This document shows positions 17,208 to 26,051 of a stretch of 64,000 nt of DNA, in pieces. A model generated the notes under the pieces. It was not told where the DNA came from and made no database searches. It was given only the letters and a program-made list of their open reading frames with translations. Origin of the DNA: Cupriavidus campinensis (GTDB lineage Bacteria > Pseudomonadota > Gammaproteobacteria > Burkholderiales > Burkholderiaceae). Position 1 is the first letter of the stretch. Each line of letters starts with the position of its first letter. The DNA is taken from positions 1 to 64,000 of the forward strand of contig NZ_CAJPVH010000004.1 of NCBI RefSeq assembly GCF_905397395.1, in the 5' to 3' direction. Made by a program: the position numbers and the translations under genes.

Positions 17208-17693
17208 ATGAACACCGAATCACGTTACGTCTGGCATTACACCGTGGGTACGCCGCTGGCCGCGATTGCGCGCTCGGGTCGGCTCAAGCCCGCGATGGCC
17301 CATGGCCGGCCCGCGCGTCCTGGCGAGCAGGACATCCTATGGTTTTCGCGCAACCAGCAATGGGACCCATCCGCCACTCAGGACGATGGCCTGAGCGAGG
17401 CGCGCCACGCGCTTTCGCGCGCCGCCCTGCATGCGCGCTTTGGGCTCTACCGGTTTGGCATCGCGGCCACTGACCCGCGCCTGCTGCCGTGGCCGACGGT
17501 CACGCGCGTGGCCGATATCGAGGTGCCCGATGCCATGGCGATGGTGGCCGCCGGCCTGCGCTGCGGCGCCGCACCCACTGACTGGATCGGCACGCTGAAC
17601 GAGATTCCGCTGTCCGAGCTGCGCTTCGAGGCGTGGACCGGCCGCGAATGGACCACCGCCGATCTCAACGAGCTGGCCGCCCAGCTCGCCTAG
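17208..17693 (+). CDS. Conserved-looking protein of unknown function
   Basis: 161 residues from ATG 17208, with AGGAG 6 nt upstream; longer starts lack a ribosome binding site. No signal peptide or membrane segment. The N-terminus VWHYTVGTPLAAIARSGRL and the following ILWFSRNQQWDPSA faintly recall the His-Tyr-Thr entry of ADP-ribosyltransferase-fold proteins, but this is a weak resemblance and I give no function. It is a single gene, converging on the D-threonine-aldolase-like gene with 9 bp between their stops. Confidence 0.7.
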   Translation: MNTESRYVWHYTVGTPLAAIARSGRLKPAMAHGRPARPGEQDILWFSRNQQWDPSATQDDGLSEARHALSRAALHARFGLYRFGIAATDPRLLPWPTVTRVADIEVPDAMAMVAAGLRCGAAPTDWIGTLNEIPLSELRFEAWTGREWTTADLNELAAQLA

Positions 17694-17702
17694 CTCACAC
17701 GT

Positions 17703-18851
17703 TCAGCGACTCAGCCCGCGCGCGGCCACCGGCCACACCGCTTCCACCACGCCGCCGCGCACCGCCACCAGTGCATCGTAGAGATTGAGGGTCGGGTCGC
17801 AATGGCCCGGCACCAGCAGCACGCGGCTGCCCAGCGCGGGCAGGGCGGCGAGGTTGCCGGCCTGCCGGGGTTTGACGATGCCATGCTCGTCGTTCGCTGC
17901 CACGTATTCCAGCGCCCCGGACGCCGCGCCATCGGCCCAGATCCACGGCAACCCTGAATCCACCGCCATCGACTTCAGCCCCGCATCGAGGATGACGCGG
18001 TCGCCGGCGGCCACACTCATCACCGTCGTGGCGATAAACAGGCTGTGCTCGAAGCGCAGGGCGCCCGGATAGGCGTTGCTGCCGTAGTCGGCGTCCATGA
18101 ACACGTACGAGCCCGGCTGGATCTCGGTGTACACGCCGCTGCCCACGTCGAACTCCACGCTGCCGCTGCCGCCGCCCGTTACCACCTCGCATTGCACGCC
18201 CGCCACCGCCAGCTTCGCCAGCACGGCGCCGGTGCGTTCGGCGGCTTGCGCGGCGGCGTCGCGGCGGGCCGCCCAGTCGCGCAGATGCTGGATGCCGCCG
18301 TGGTACGCCTGCAAGCCGCGCAGGGACAGGCGGGGATGGGCGGCAATCCGTTCTGCCAGGGCGATGGCCGCCGGCGCGTCGGCCACGCCGCAGCGGCCCT
18401 GGCCGACATCGATCTCGATAAAGACGTCCAGTTGCGTGCCGGCGGCCTCGGTGGCTGCCGCCAGGGTGTCAATTTGTGATGCATCGTCCACACACACGCT
18501 GAGGCGCGCATGGCGGGCCAACTCGGCCAGCAGCGCCGCCTTGGTCGGCGACGCAATCTCGTTACTGATATGGATGTCGGTCACGCCGGCCGCCACGAAG
18601 GGCACGGCCTCGCTGACCTTCTGGCAGCAGATGCCCACTGCGCCGCGCGCGATCTGCGCCAGCGCAATCTCGGGGCACTTGTGCGCCTTGGCGTGCGGGC
18701 GCAGTTTCACGCCGGCGCGGTCGGCGGCGTCCTGCATGCGCGCCACGTTGCGCGTGAAGGGGGCGAGGTCAAGGATCAGGGACGGCGTGTCGATGGCATC
18801 GACGGACTGGCCGGGGATGGCGGCGGGCGGCAGATCAAAAGACAGGGGCAT
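17703..18851 (-). CDS. D-threonine aldolase / 3-hydroxy-D-aspartate aldolase family enzyme
   Basis: 382 residues from ATG 18851, matching the roughly 380-residue fold-type III PLP enzymes of this family. The PLP lysine is Lys55 in RPHAKAHKCPE. GICCQKVSEA and the C-terminal metal site PGHCDPTLNLYD (His and Asp) are family hallmarks. These enzymes split D-threonine or D-3-hydroxyaspartate into glycine plus an aldehyde or glyoxylate; some relatives act as D-serine dehydratases. No bhc-type neighbours are present, so the exact substrate cannot be fixed. It is divergent from the TPR gene at 18959. Confidence 0.85.
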   Translation of the reverse strand: MPLSFDLPPAAIPGQSVDAIDTPSLILDLAPFTRNVARMQDAADRAGVKLRPHAKAHKCPEIALAQIARGAVGICCQKVSEAVPFVAAGVTDIHISNEIASPTKAALLAELARHARLSVCVDDASQIDTLAAATEAAGTQLDVFIEIDVGQGRCGVADAPAAIALAERIAAHPRLSLRGLQAYHGGIQHLRDWAARRDAAAQAAERTGAVLAKLAVAGVQCEVVTGGGSGSVEFDVGSGVYTEIQPGSYVFMDADYGSNAYPGALRFEHSLFIATTVMSVAAGDRVILDAGLKSMAVDSGLPWIWADGAASGALEYVAANDEHGIVKPRQAGNLAALPALGSRVLLVPGHCDPTLNLYDALVAVRGGVVEAVWPVAARGLSR

Positions 18852-18958
18852 GGCGGCAAGGATGTGATGGATGGGGCCGGGGAGCGGAAGCGTAGCACGC
18901 GCGATTCCACTACGATGAGGAAGTCCGCGCCGATGCGGACCCAAACCAGGAGGGCGCC

Positions 18959-20311
18959 ATGGCAACCGATGCAAGAGGCCTGGAAGTCACATCCAATCAT
19001 CCCGCCGCGCTCGCGCACTATGAGACCGGGCTGGCGCTGCTGCATGGCTACTACGGCGACCCGCTGGCGGCGGTGGATGCCGCGCTGGCCGACGACCCCG
19101 ACTTCGCCATGGGCCACGCACTGCGCGCCGCGCTGATGGTGACCTCGGGCGACGGCACCGCCGTGCCCCTGCTGCGCGAGAGCGTGGAGGCCGGCGAGGC
19201 CCTGGGCGACCGCGCCAACCTGCGCGAGCGCCGCCATCTGGCCGCCGCGCGCGCCTGGCTGGACGGGCGATTCGCCGAGTCGGTGCAGGCGTACGGTGAC
19301 ATCGCCATCGACTATCCGCGCGACATCCTCGCCGTGCAGGTGGCCCATCTGGGCGATTTCCTGCTCGGCCAGTCGTCGATGCTGCGCGACCGCGTCGCGC
19401 AGGTGCTGCCCCATTGGGACAGGGATGTGCCCGGCTACGGCTACCTGCTCGGCATGCATGCCTTCGGGCTCGAGGAATCCAATCGCTATGAAGACGCCGA
19501 GGCGCGTGGCCGCGAGGCCGTGGCGCTGAACCCGCGCGATCCGTGGGCGATCCACGCCGTGGCGCATGTGATGGAGATGCAGGGCCGGCTGGACGACGGC
19601 GCGGCATGGCTGCGCGCGCACGTATCGGACTGGTCTGAAGACAACATGCTGGCGGTGCACAACTGGTGGCATCTGGCCCTGTTCCTGCTCGAACAGGAGC
19701 GCTACGACGAAGTACTGGCGCTCTACGACGCGCACATCAACCGGCCGGCGCCGGCCATTGCGCTCGATCTGGTCGATGGCGCCGCGCTGCTGTGGCGGCT
19801 GCACCTGCGCGGCGTGGATGCAGGCGCGCGCTGGGCCGCGCTGGCCGACGACTGGTACACGCGCGGCGCGGCCGGCTACTACGCCTTCAACGATGTGCAC
19901 GCCATCATGGCGTGCCTGGGCGCGGGCCGCGACGACGCCGTGGCAGAGATCCGCGCGGCCATGGCGGGCGCGGCGATCGGGCAGGGCACCAACGCGATGA
20001 TGTCGCGCGACGTGGGCCTGCCCGTGGCCGACGCGATGATCGCCTTCGCGCGCGGCGACTATGCCGCCACGGTGGCGCTGCTGATGCCGGTGCGCATCCT
20101 CACCCATCGCTTCGGCGGCAGCCACGCCCAGCGCGACGTCTTCGCGCTGACCCTGATCGAAGCGGCCCTGCGTGGCCGCCACGCCAACCTCGCCGCCGCG
20201 CTGGTGGCCGAGCGCGCCGCGCTCAAGCCGATGAACCCAAGCCTCGCCGCGTTAGCCGGCCGCGCACGGCGGACATCGCAGGCCCAGGAAACCCGTTCGA
20301 CGCTGCACTGA
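18959..20311 (+). CDS. TPR protein of the TTC38 type
   Basis: 450 residues, preceded by AGGAGG at good distance. All-helical, with TPR-like repeats; segments such as HAVAHVMEMQGRLDDGAAWL and DNMLAVHNWWHLALFLLE match the tetratricopeptide-repeat protein 38 family found in bacteria and animals. No signal peptide, so cytoplasmic. The molecular role of the family is not established. It is followed 43 bp later by two small exported or membrane proteins on the same strand. Confidence 0.8.
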   Translation: MATDARGLEVTSNHPAALAHYETGLALLHGYYGDPLAAVDAALADDPDFAMGHALRAALMVTSGDGTAVPLLRESVEAGEALGDRANLRERRHLAAARAWLDGRFAESVQAYGDIAIDYPRDILAVQVAHLGDFLLGQSSMLRDRVAQVLPHWDRDVPGYGYLLGMHAFGLEESNRYEDAEARGREAVALNPRDPWAIHAVAHVMEMQGRLDDGAAWLRAHVSDWSEDNMLAVHNWWHLALFLLEQERYDEVLALYDAHINRPAPAIALDLVDGAALLWRLHLRGVDAGARWAALADDWYTRGAAGYYAFNDVHAIMACLGAGRDDAVAEIRAAMAGAAIGQGTNAMMSRDVGLPVADAMIAFARGDYAATVALLMPVRILTHRFGGSHAQRDVFALTLIEAALRGRHANLAAALVAERAALKPMNPSLAALAGRARRTSQAQETRSTLH

Positions 20312-20354
20312 TCCATCCCCCTGCATCCACCTTGTCGCCAACCTGGAGGTCACC

Positions 20355-20726
20355 ATGCATCAACCGACGTTCCGCTCGAAGCCCCTGCGTCTCGCCGCCG
20401 TCCTGCTGGCGATGGCCAGCCTGCCGGCCATCGCCCACCATGGCTGGTCCACCTATGACCAGACCAAGCCGCTGACCGTGACCGGCAAGGTGGTGGAGAG
20501 CCACTACGAGAACCCGCACGCCACGATCCGGGTGGATGCGCAGGGCAAGCGCTGGTTTGCCGTGCTGGCGCCGGTGTCGCGCATGGAGTCCCGCGGCGCC
20601 ACGCAGGAGAAGGTGGCCGTGGGCAAGCAGGTAACCCTTGTCGGCTACCAGAGCAAGGAAAAGGCCGACGAGATGCGCGTGGAGCGCATCACGGTAGACG
20701 GCGGCCAGACCGTGGAACTGCGTTGA
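20355..20726 (+). CDS. Small periplasmic DUF6152-like protein
   Basis: 123 residues. A Sec signal (1-27, cleaved near AIA/HHGW) leads into a small beta-rich domain containing HHGWSTYD and VTGKVVESHYENPHATIRV, characteristic of DUF6152, a family of small exported proteins often encoded beside a DUF6644 membrane protein. The His pair at the mature N-terminus could bind metal. The membrane-protein gene begins directly at its stop codon, so the two should work together. The function is not known. Confidence 0.78.
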   Translation: MHQPTFRSKPLRLAAVLLAMASLPAIAHHGWSTYDQTKPLTVTGKVVESHYENPHATIRVDAQGKRWFAVLAPVSRMESRGATQEKVAVGKQVTLVGYQSKEKADEMRVERITVDGGQTVELR

Positions 20727-21239
20727 GTGTCGATGGAGGCACTTGGCGAGCTGGGCGCCACGCTCGCCGCGTGGCCGTTCTCGGTGGCGCTGCGGGCGTC
20801 GTCCTGGGCGTATCCGATCATCGAGATCGTGCATCTGGCCGGCATGGCGCTGCTGTTCGGGTCCATCGTCGTGGTGGACCTGCGGCTGGCCGGGCTGGGG
20901 CGGCAGTTGCCGGTCACCACGCTGCTGCGCCATGCGCTGCCGGCCTCGGTGGCGGGCTTCCTCGCCGTGGTGGCCAGCGGGGCGCTGCTGTTCCTGGCGC
21001 ATGCCGATGAACTGATCGTCAACCGCGCGTTCCTGATCAAGATCGTGCTGATCGGGCTCGGGCTGGCCAACGCGCTCTGGTTCCATCAGGGGCCTTACCG
21101 GCAGTTGCATGCCGCGCCAGCCGGCGCCAGCTGGGATATCGGCCAGCCACCGCCCACGGGCGCGCGTGCCTGCGCCATGGTGTCGCTGCTGACGTGGGGG
21201 CTGGTGATCTGCGCGGGCCGGCTGATCGCCTATGTCTGA
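20727..21239 (+). CDS. DUF6644-like integral membrane protein
   Basis: 170 residues, starting with GTG at 20727 immediately after the preceding stop; an ATG two codons later at 20733 is also possible. Four predicted membrane helices (around YPIIEIVHLAGMALLFGSIV, LPASVAGFLAVVASGALLF, FLIKIVLIGLGLANALW and the C-terminal MVSLLTWGLVICAG). Conserved His residues in or near helices hint at a redox or metal role, but this is not established. It forms a pair with the upstream DUF6152-like protein. Confidence 0.75.
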   Translation: MSMEALGELGATLAAWPFSVALRASSWAYPIIEIVHLAGMALLFGSIVVVDLRLAGLGRQLPVTTLLRHALPASVAGFLAVVASGALLFLAHADELIVNRAFLIKIVLIGLGLANALWFHQGPYRQLHAAPAGASWDIGQPPPTGARACAMVSLLTWGLVICAGRLIAYV

Positions 21240-21301
21240 GCCGCTGCAGGGCTGTCTGGACCACGCAATTTGATGTAACGCAAATGGCGTGCAGGCGTTG
21301 C

Positions 21302-21328
21302 TCAAGGTTTAAGGGGGCGGGTCGTTAA
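21302..21328 (+). promoter_or_regulatory. Sigma-28 (FliA)-like promoter for the second chemoreceptor
   Basis: TCAAGGTT (21302-21309), an 11-nt spacer and GTCGTTAA (21321-21328): six of eight matches in each half to TAAAGTTT-N11-GCCGATAA. It lies 41 bp before the chemoreceptor ATG, giving the same arrangement as at the first chemoreceptor. Confidence 0.6.
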
Positions 21329-21369
21329 GCCTGATCGGTACTCCATCGATCCAACGAACAACCTGCCCC

Positions 21370-22917
21370 ATGAACAACCTCAGTATTCGCCATGGCCTGC
21401 TGGCCACCCTGGTGGTCTTCGGACTGATGATCCTGTTTGGCGCCGCCCTGGGCGTGACCGAGCTGCGTGCAGCAAGCGGCGCTTCCGAGCGCATTCACGT
21501 GGTGGCCACGCGCGCCATGCTGATCAACGACGCCTACAAGGACATGACGCGCGCGCGCTCGGCCCTGACCCGCGCCTATAGCTCTGCCAAGGAGTCTGGC
21601 GCGGTGAACGCGGACGCCATCGCCAGCGCCGAGAAGTCGATGCGCAAGTCCGCCGATGAGCTGAACGCCTTCGAGAAGGCCGCGCCTATCGAAGGCCAGG
21701 ACGCCGGCACGCGAGAGGAGATCATCGGCGCGGGCCGTGCCCATATGGATGCCGTGCAGCGCGCGCTCGAGGCGCTGCGCAGCAATGACCCGGCGGGTTA
21801 CGCGGCGATCAACGACAAGGACATCACCGCCTCCGGCGCGAAGTACTCGGCTGGCGTGGAGCGCTTCCAGAAATTCGCCGAGCAGCATAACGACGCGGCC
21901 GTGGCCACGGGCCGCAGCCGCTTCCATCGCGTACTGGTGCTGGTGGGGATTGGCCTGGCGGCGTCGGTGCTGCTGATCGTAGCGGTGCACGTGGCACTGC
22001 GCCGGCTGGTGGTGGCGCCGCTCAACGCGGCCTGTCAGCTGATCATGCGCGTGGCCGATGGCGACCTGACCATGACCGTGCCGCCGGCGGGCCGCAACGA
22101 GATTGGCCAGTTGCTGGACGCGCTGGCCCGCATGCGCGCCGGCCTGACCGAGACCGTGCGCAAGGTGCGCGCGGGTTCCGATGCCGTGACCACCGGCGCG
22201 CGCGAGATCGCGGCGGGGAACACGGACCTGTCCTCGCGTACCGAGGAACAGTCGTCGGCGCTGGAGCAGACCGCCGCCAGCATGGAGGAACTGACCTCCA
22301 CCGTCGGCAACAACGCGGAGAGCGCCAGCCGGGCCAGCGCGCTGGCGCGCGACGCGGCGGACCTCGCCCAGCGCGGCGGCGATGTGGTGCGCGGCGTGGT
22401 GCAGACCATGAGCGACATCAACACGAGTTCGCAGAAGATCGTCGACATCATCGGCGTGATCGACGGCATTGCCTTCCAGACCAACATCCTCGCGCTCAAC
22501 GCCGCCGTGGAAGCCGCGCGCGCGGGCGAGCAGGGCCGGGGCTTTGCCGTGGTGGCGGGCGAGGTGCGCGCGCTGGCGCAGCGCAGTGCCGGGGCGGCCA
22601 AGGAGATCAAGGCGCTGATCGATTCGTCGGTGGAACGCGTGGACGCCGGCAGCACCCAGGTGGAGCAGGCCGGCAACACCATCGGCGAGATTGTTGGCGC
22701 GGTGCAGCGGCTGGCGGCTACGGTCAACGAGATCTCGGCGGCGTCGCAGGAGCAGTCCAGCGGCATCACGCAGGTCAGCGAGGCGGTGTCCCAGATGGAG
22801 CAGGTCAACCAGCAGAACGCCGCGCTGGTGGAGCAGGCCGCCGCAGCGGCCGACTCGCTCGAGGCGCAGGCCAACCAGCTGGCGGCGGCCGTGACGGTAT
22901 TCCGTCTGGCGGCTTGA
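21370..22917 (+). CDS. Methyl-accepting chemotaxis protein, Tar-like
   Basis: 515 residues with the full classical layout: membrane helix about 9-31, a four-helix-bundle-sized periplasmic domain (about 32-186, with the Tar-type [17 protein letters not shown] region), second helix about 187-209, HAMP, and a cytoplasmic signalling domain with the tip [21 protein letters not shown]. No NWETF tail. The ligand cannot be read from sequence; Tar-type domains bind amino acids or organic acids, which would fit the catabolic neighbourhood. A sigma-28-like promoter precedes it. Confidence 0.94.
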   Translation: MNNLSIRHGLLATLVVFGLMILFGAALGVTELRAASGASERIHVVATRAMLINDAYKDMTRARSALTRAYSSAKESGAVNADAIASAEKSMRKSADELNAFEKAAPIEGQDAGTREEIIGAGRAHMDAVQRALEALRSNDPAGYAAINDKDITASGAKYSAGVERFQKFAEQHNDAAVATGRSRFHRVLVLVGIGLAASVLLIVAVHVALRRLVVAPLNAACQLIMRVADGDLTMTVPPAGRNEIGQLLDALARMRAGLTETVRKVRAGSDAVTTGAREIAAGNTDLSSRTEEQSSALEQTAASMEELTSTVGNNAESASRASALARDAADLAQRGGDVVRGVVQTMSDINTSSQKIVDIIGVIDGIAFQTNILALNAAVEAARAGEQGRGFAVVAGEVRALAQRSAGAAKEIKALIDSSVERVDAGSTQVEQAGNTIGEIVGAVQRLAATVNEISAASQEQSSGITQVSEAVSQMEQVNQQNAALVEQAAAAADSLEAQANQLAAAVTVFRLAA

Positions 22918-22939
22918 CCCTTCCACGCATTGGCAGACC

Positions 22940-23533
22940 TCAGGCCGCCAGCCGTTCCTCCACGAACAGCAGGCGGTCGTTGCCCCAGAACAGTTCCCCA
23001 TCGACGATAAAGCTGGGCGCGCCGAAAATGCCGCGCGCCACGGCTTCCTCCGTCACGCGCTTGAGTTCGGCCTTGACCTCGGGGTCATCGAGCATGGCCA
23101 GCGCCTGCCGGGGGTCCATCCCCGCATCGACCAGCACTTTTCCGATCTCCTGGGGATCGTTGAGGTTGCGGCCGTCCTCCCACATCGCACGGAAGATCGC
23201 CTCCACGTAACGCGCGAAGGCGTCCGCGCCCTGGCGCTGGTAGCCGATGGCGCCGCGCATCAGCGCCAGCGTGTTGACCGGGAAATAGGGGTTGTGGCGG
23301 AACGGCACGTCGTAGCGGCGCGCCCAGCGCTCGGTGTCTGTCTTCGACCATTGCGACTTGAGCGGGATGTCGGCCGGGCTGTGGTTGCCGGTGGCCTTGA
23401 ACACGCCGCCCAGCAGCATCGGCCGCCAGACGATGGTGGCGCCGGTGCGCGCCGCCACGCGCGGGAGTTCCTTGTAGGCCAGGTAGGAATAGGGGCTGCC
23501 GAAGTCGAAGAAAAACTCCACCTGCTTGGTCAT
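22940..23533 (-). CDS. DsbA-family 2-hydroxychromene-2-carboxylate isomerase-like protein
   Basis: 197 residues. FFDFGSPYSYLAYKELPR is the thioredoxin-fold start of the HCCA isomerase/GST-kappa family, with Ser in place of the DsbA CXXC. The C-terminal GIFGAPSFIVDGELFWGNDRL is equally typical. HCCA isomerases act in naphthalene-type degradation, but many homologues have unknown glutathione-dependent substrates, and no naphthalene genes are present. It lies 48 bp after an SDR gene on the same strand. Confidence 0.87.
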   Translation of the reverse strand: MTKQVEFFFDFGSPYSYLAYKELPRVAARTGATIVWRPMLLGGVFKATGNHSPADIPLKSQWSKTDTERWARRYDVPFRHNPYFPVNTLALMRGAIGYQRQGADAFARYVEAIFRAMWEDGRNLNDPQEIGKVLVDAGMDPRQALAMLDDPEVKAELKRVTEEAVARGIFGAPSFIVDGELFWGNDRLLFVEERLAA

Positions 23534-23581
23534 CGCATGTCTCCGTTGTAGTTTGTGACAGTTGTCCGGGGCGGGGCGGGG

Positions 23582-24310
23582 CTACCAGTGCTCGATCCAG
23601 GGGCGGATGTCCAGTTCGTGGGTCCAGGCGTCGCGCGGCTGCTGGTGCAGCATCCAGTAGGTATCGGCGATGTGCTCCGGATTGACGATGCCATCGCGCG
23701 CCTTGGCCGCGTAGCGGTCTGGAAAGTTCTCGCGGATAAAGGCGGTGTCGATGGCGGCATCGACAATCAGGTGGGCCACGTGAATCCCCTGCGGCCCCAG
23801 TTCGCGCGCCATGCTCTGCGCCAGCGCCCGCAGCGCGTGTTTGGCGCCGGCAAACGCAGACATGCCGTCGCGCCCGCGCACGCTGGCCGTGGCGCCGGTG
23901 AAGAAGATCGAGCCGCGCTGGCGCGGCAGCATCGCGCGTGCCGCCTCGCGGCCCATCAGGAAGCCGCCGAAGCAGGCCATCTCCCACACCTTGAAGTACA
24001 CGCGCGAGGTGGTTTCCAGGATCGGAAAGTTGACGTTGGCGCCGATGTTGAACACGGCCACTTCCAGCGGGGCGATGTCGCGCTCGATGCGTGCGATCAG
24101 CGCCACGGTGTCTTCTTCCTTGCGGGCGTCGCAGGCGAAGGCGTGGGCCTCGCCCCCTTCGGCGCGGATCTGGTCGACCAGATCCGCGAGCTTGTCTGCG
24201 CTGCGCCGGGTCACGCAGGCGATATAGCCCTCGCGCGCAAAGCGTCGGGCAATGGCACCGCCTGTGGCGTCTCCGGCACCTACTACCAGGATGGCTTTCT
24301 TGTCGGGCAT
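23582..24310 (-). CDS. Short-chain dehydrogenase/reductase family protein with altered active site
   Basis: 242 residues from ATG 24310, with GGAGGAG at ideal distance; a longer frame to 24433 would run through the NfeR-like operator and is rejected. The Rossmann start is VVGAGDATGGAIARRFA. The usual YxxxK is FAGAK, so the catalytic Tyr is Phe153 while Lys157 is kept; a Ser/Thr-rich TGATAS precedes it. It may therefore bind the nucleotide without classic SDR chemistry. Probably co-transcribed with the DsbA-family gene, divergent from the PadR-type regulator. Confidence 0.85.
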   Translation of the reverse strand: MPDKKAILVVGAGDATGGAIARRFAREGYIACVTRRSADKLADLVDQIRAEGGEAHAFACDARKEEDTVALIARIERDIAPLEVAVFNIGANVNFPILETTSRVYFKVWEMACFGGFLMGREAARAMLPRQRGSIFFTGATASVRGRDGMSAFAGAKHALRALAQSMARELGPQGIHVAHLIVDAAIDTAFIRENFPDRYAAKARDGIVNPEHIADTYWMLHQQPRDAWTHELDIRPWIEHW

Positions 24311-24368
24311 CGCGTCTCCTCCGTGGTTTGCGTCGCATTGTGACAGCAAAGGCAGAATCGCTTCGGGC

Positions 24369-24414
24369 TTGACTTTATATCGTACGATATATATCTTACG
24401 ATACGTCTTACGAT
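24369..24414 (+). promoter_or_regulatory. Promoter with built-in operator for the padR-type/siderophore-reductase operon
   Basis: -35 TTGACT (24369-24374), a 17-bp spacer, -10 TATCTT (24392-24397). The whole 16-bp perfect palindrome TATATCGTACGATATA (24376-24391) sits in the spacer. The motif TCKTACGAT repeats three times (24380-24388, 24394-24402, 24406-24414). This is the expected layout for tight repression by the downstream His-rich PadR protein. Confidence 0.75.
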
Positions 24415-24444
24415 GGATTCGTGAACCCGACAACGGAGTGCAGC

Positions 24445-25134
24445 ATGCGACATCTCTTTGGATTTCCCTTCGGTTCCCCCTTCGGTGAGCACCATCATCA
24501 CCATGCCCACGACGGCTGCGGCCATCGTTTCGGCAAGCACGCCATGTCCCGCCGGGGCGGCGGTTTCTGGTCTCAGGGCGGCGGCCCGGACTTTGAGGGG
24601 GGCGATGGCTTCGATGGCGATAGCTGGCGCCGGGGCCGCAAGTTCAGCGCGGAAGACCTGCAGCTGCTGCTGCTGTCGCTGCTCGAGGAAAAGCCGTCGC
24701 ACGGCTACGAATTGATCAAGGCGCTGGAGGCCCGCACCGGCGGCTTCTACAAGCCGAGCCCGGGCGTGGTCTATCCCGCGCTGACCTTCCTCGAGGACCT
24801 CGGCTACGCCACGGTCATCACCGAAGGCAACAAGAAGCGCTACGAACTGGCCGATGCGGGCCGCGCCTACCTGGCCGAGAACCGCGAGCGGCTCGAGCAC
24901 ATGGTCGCCCGGCTGCGCCACGTGGCGCGCAAGATGGACTTCATGCGCCGTGCCATGAGCGGCGAGCCCCAGCGCGAGCCGGAGCAGGGCGGCTGGCTGC
25001 CCGAATTCGTCGAGGCGCGCCTGCGCATCAAGCGCGCGCTGACCCAGCGCAGCGAGGCCTCCGCCGACGAACAGCGCCGCATCGCCGCCATCCTGGCCCG
25101 CGCCGCCGACGAGATCGAAGCCGGCCAGTCCTGA
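24445..25134 (+). CDS. NfeR (YqjI)-like PadR-family metal-responsive repressor
   Basis: 229 residues from ATG 24445, with GGAG 8 nt upstream; GTG 24421 is an alternative start. The N-terminal extension is rich in likely metal ligands (five consecutive His at 16-20, then His22, Cys25, His27 and His32), followed by a Gly-rich linker and a PadR winged helix (EDLQLLLLSLLEEKPSHGYEL, and GVVYPALTFLEDLGY). This matches E. coli YqjI/NfeR, whose His/Cys-rich head senses nickel or iron and which represses the adjacent ferric reductase gene. Here too the next gene is a siderophore-interacting reductase. A palindrome-containing promoter lies upstream. Confidence 0.86.
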   Translation: MRHLFGFPFGSPFGEHHHHHAHDGCGHRFGKHAMSRRGGGFWSQGGGPDFEGGDGFDGDSWRRGRKFSAEDLQLLLLSLLEEKPSHGYELIKALEARTGGFYKPSPGVVYPALTFLEDLGYATVITEGNKKRYELADAGRAYLAENRERLEHMVARLRHVARKMDFMRRAMSGEPQREPEQGGWLPEFVEARLRIKRALTQRSEASADEQRRIAAILARAADEIEAGQS

Positions 25135-25154
25135 ACCCTAATACAAGGTATTCC

Positions 25155-25982
25155 ATGACGATTTCCCGTGACCTGACGGTCCAGCGCGTGCGCCATCCGC
25201 TCAAGATGCGCCTGCTCCAGGTGCTGCGCACCCAACTGGTGTCCCCGCAGCTGCTGCGCGTGACGCTCGGCGGCGACGATCTGGCCGATTTCACCTCAGG
25301 CTCCTTCGACGACCATATCAAGGTGTTTTTCCCCGCGCCCGGCGCCGAGCGCCCGGTGCTGCCAGTGGTGGGCCCGGACGGCATCGTGTTCCCCGAGGGC
25401 CAGCCGCGCCCGCAGGCGCGCGACTACACGCCGCGCCGCTACGACCCCGTGGCGCGCGAGCTGGACATCGAATTCGTGCTCCATGGCGATGGCCCCGCCT
25501 CCACGTGGGCGGCGCAGGCCCGGCCGGGGCAGTACCTGCGCGTGGGCGGGCCGCGCGGCTCGTTCGTGATTCCGACGGCGTTTGACTGGCACCTGTTGAT
25601 CGGCGACGACACGGCGCTGCCGGCCATCGCCCGCCGCGTGGAGGAACTGGGGCCCGATGCCCAGGTGATCGTGGTGGCCGAGGTGACCAGCGCCAAGGCG
25701 CAGATCCCGCTCGCCGTGGGGCCGCGTGCGCAGGTGCATTGGCTCCATCGGGAAGATCAGCCCGAAGTTCGCGTCCCAGAAGGCAGCCTGCTGGCCCCGG
25801 CGCTGCAATCGGTGAACCTGCCCGCAGGCGAAGGCTATGTCTGGGCGGCCGGCGAGGGTGCCGCGATGCGCGCCGTGCGCCAGCACCTGGTGGGCGAGCG
25901 CGGCGTGGACAAGGCCCGCATCCGCGCATCGGCCTACTGGAAGCGCGGCAACGCGGCGGTGCACGAGACCCTCGACGATTAA
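25155..25982 (+). CDS. Siderophore-interacting protein / ferric-siderophore reductase (NfeF/ViuB type)
   Basis: 275 residues. The FAD-binding motif RDYTPRRY (89-96) and the C-terminal YVWAAGEGAAMRAVR and RASAYWKRG are diagnostic of the SIP family. It reduces Fe3+ in ferric siderophores in the cytoplasm with an FAD and NAD(P)H-domain fold, releasing Fe2+. It is 20 bp downstream of the PadR-type regulator, the same partner arrangement as E. coli yqjI-yqjH (though those are divergent). No siderophore uptake genes are visible nearby. Confidence 0.92.
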   Translation: MTISRDLTVQRVRHPLKMRLLQVLRTQLVSPQLLRVTLGGDDLADFTSGSFDDHIKVFFPAPGAERPVLPVVGPDGIVFPEGQPRPQARDYTPRRYDPVARELDIEFVLHGDGPASTWAAQARPGQYLRVGGPRGSFVIPTAFDWHLLIGDDTALPAIARRVEELGPDAQVIVVAEVTSAKAQIPLAVGPRAQVHWLHREDQPEVRVPEGSLLAPALQSVNLPAGEGYVWAAGEGAAMRAVRQHLVGERGVDKARIRASAYWKRGNAAVHETLDD

Positions 25983-26051
25983 GCTCGCCGGGTTTGGACG
26001 GGCGGCGGGCGCCGGCTACACTGGCTGGATGCCAACCGCCCGGGATGTGCC

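Noticed and set aside
17703..18851. Part of a beta-hydroxyaspartate cycle (BhcC)
   Set aside because: The enzyme family fits, but no bhcA, bhcB or bhcD neighbours are present, so only the broader D-threonine/hydroxyaspartate aldolase call is kept.
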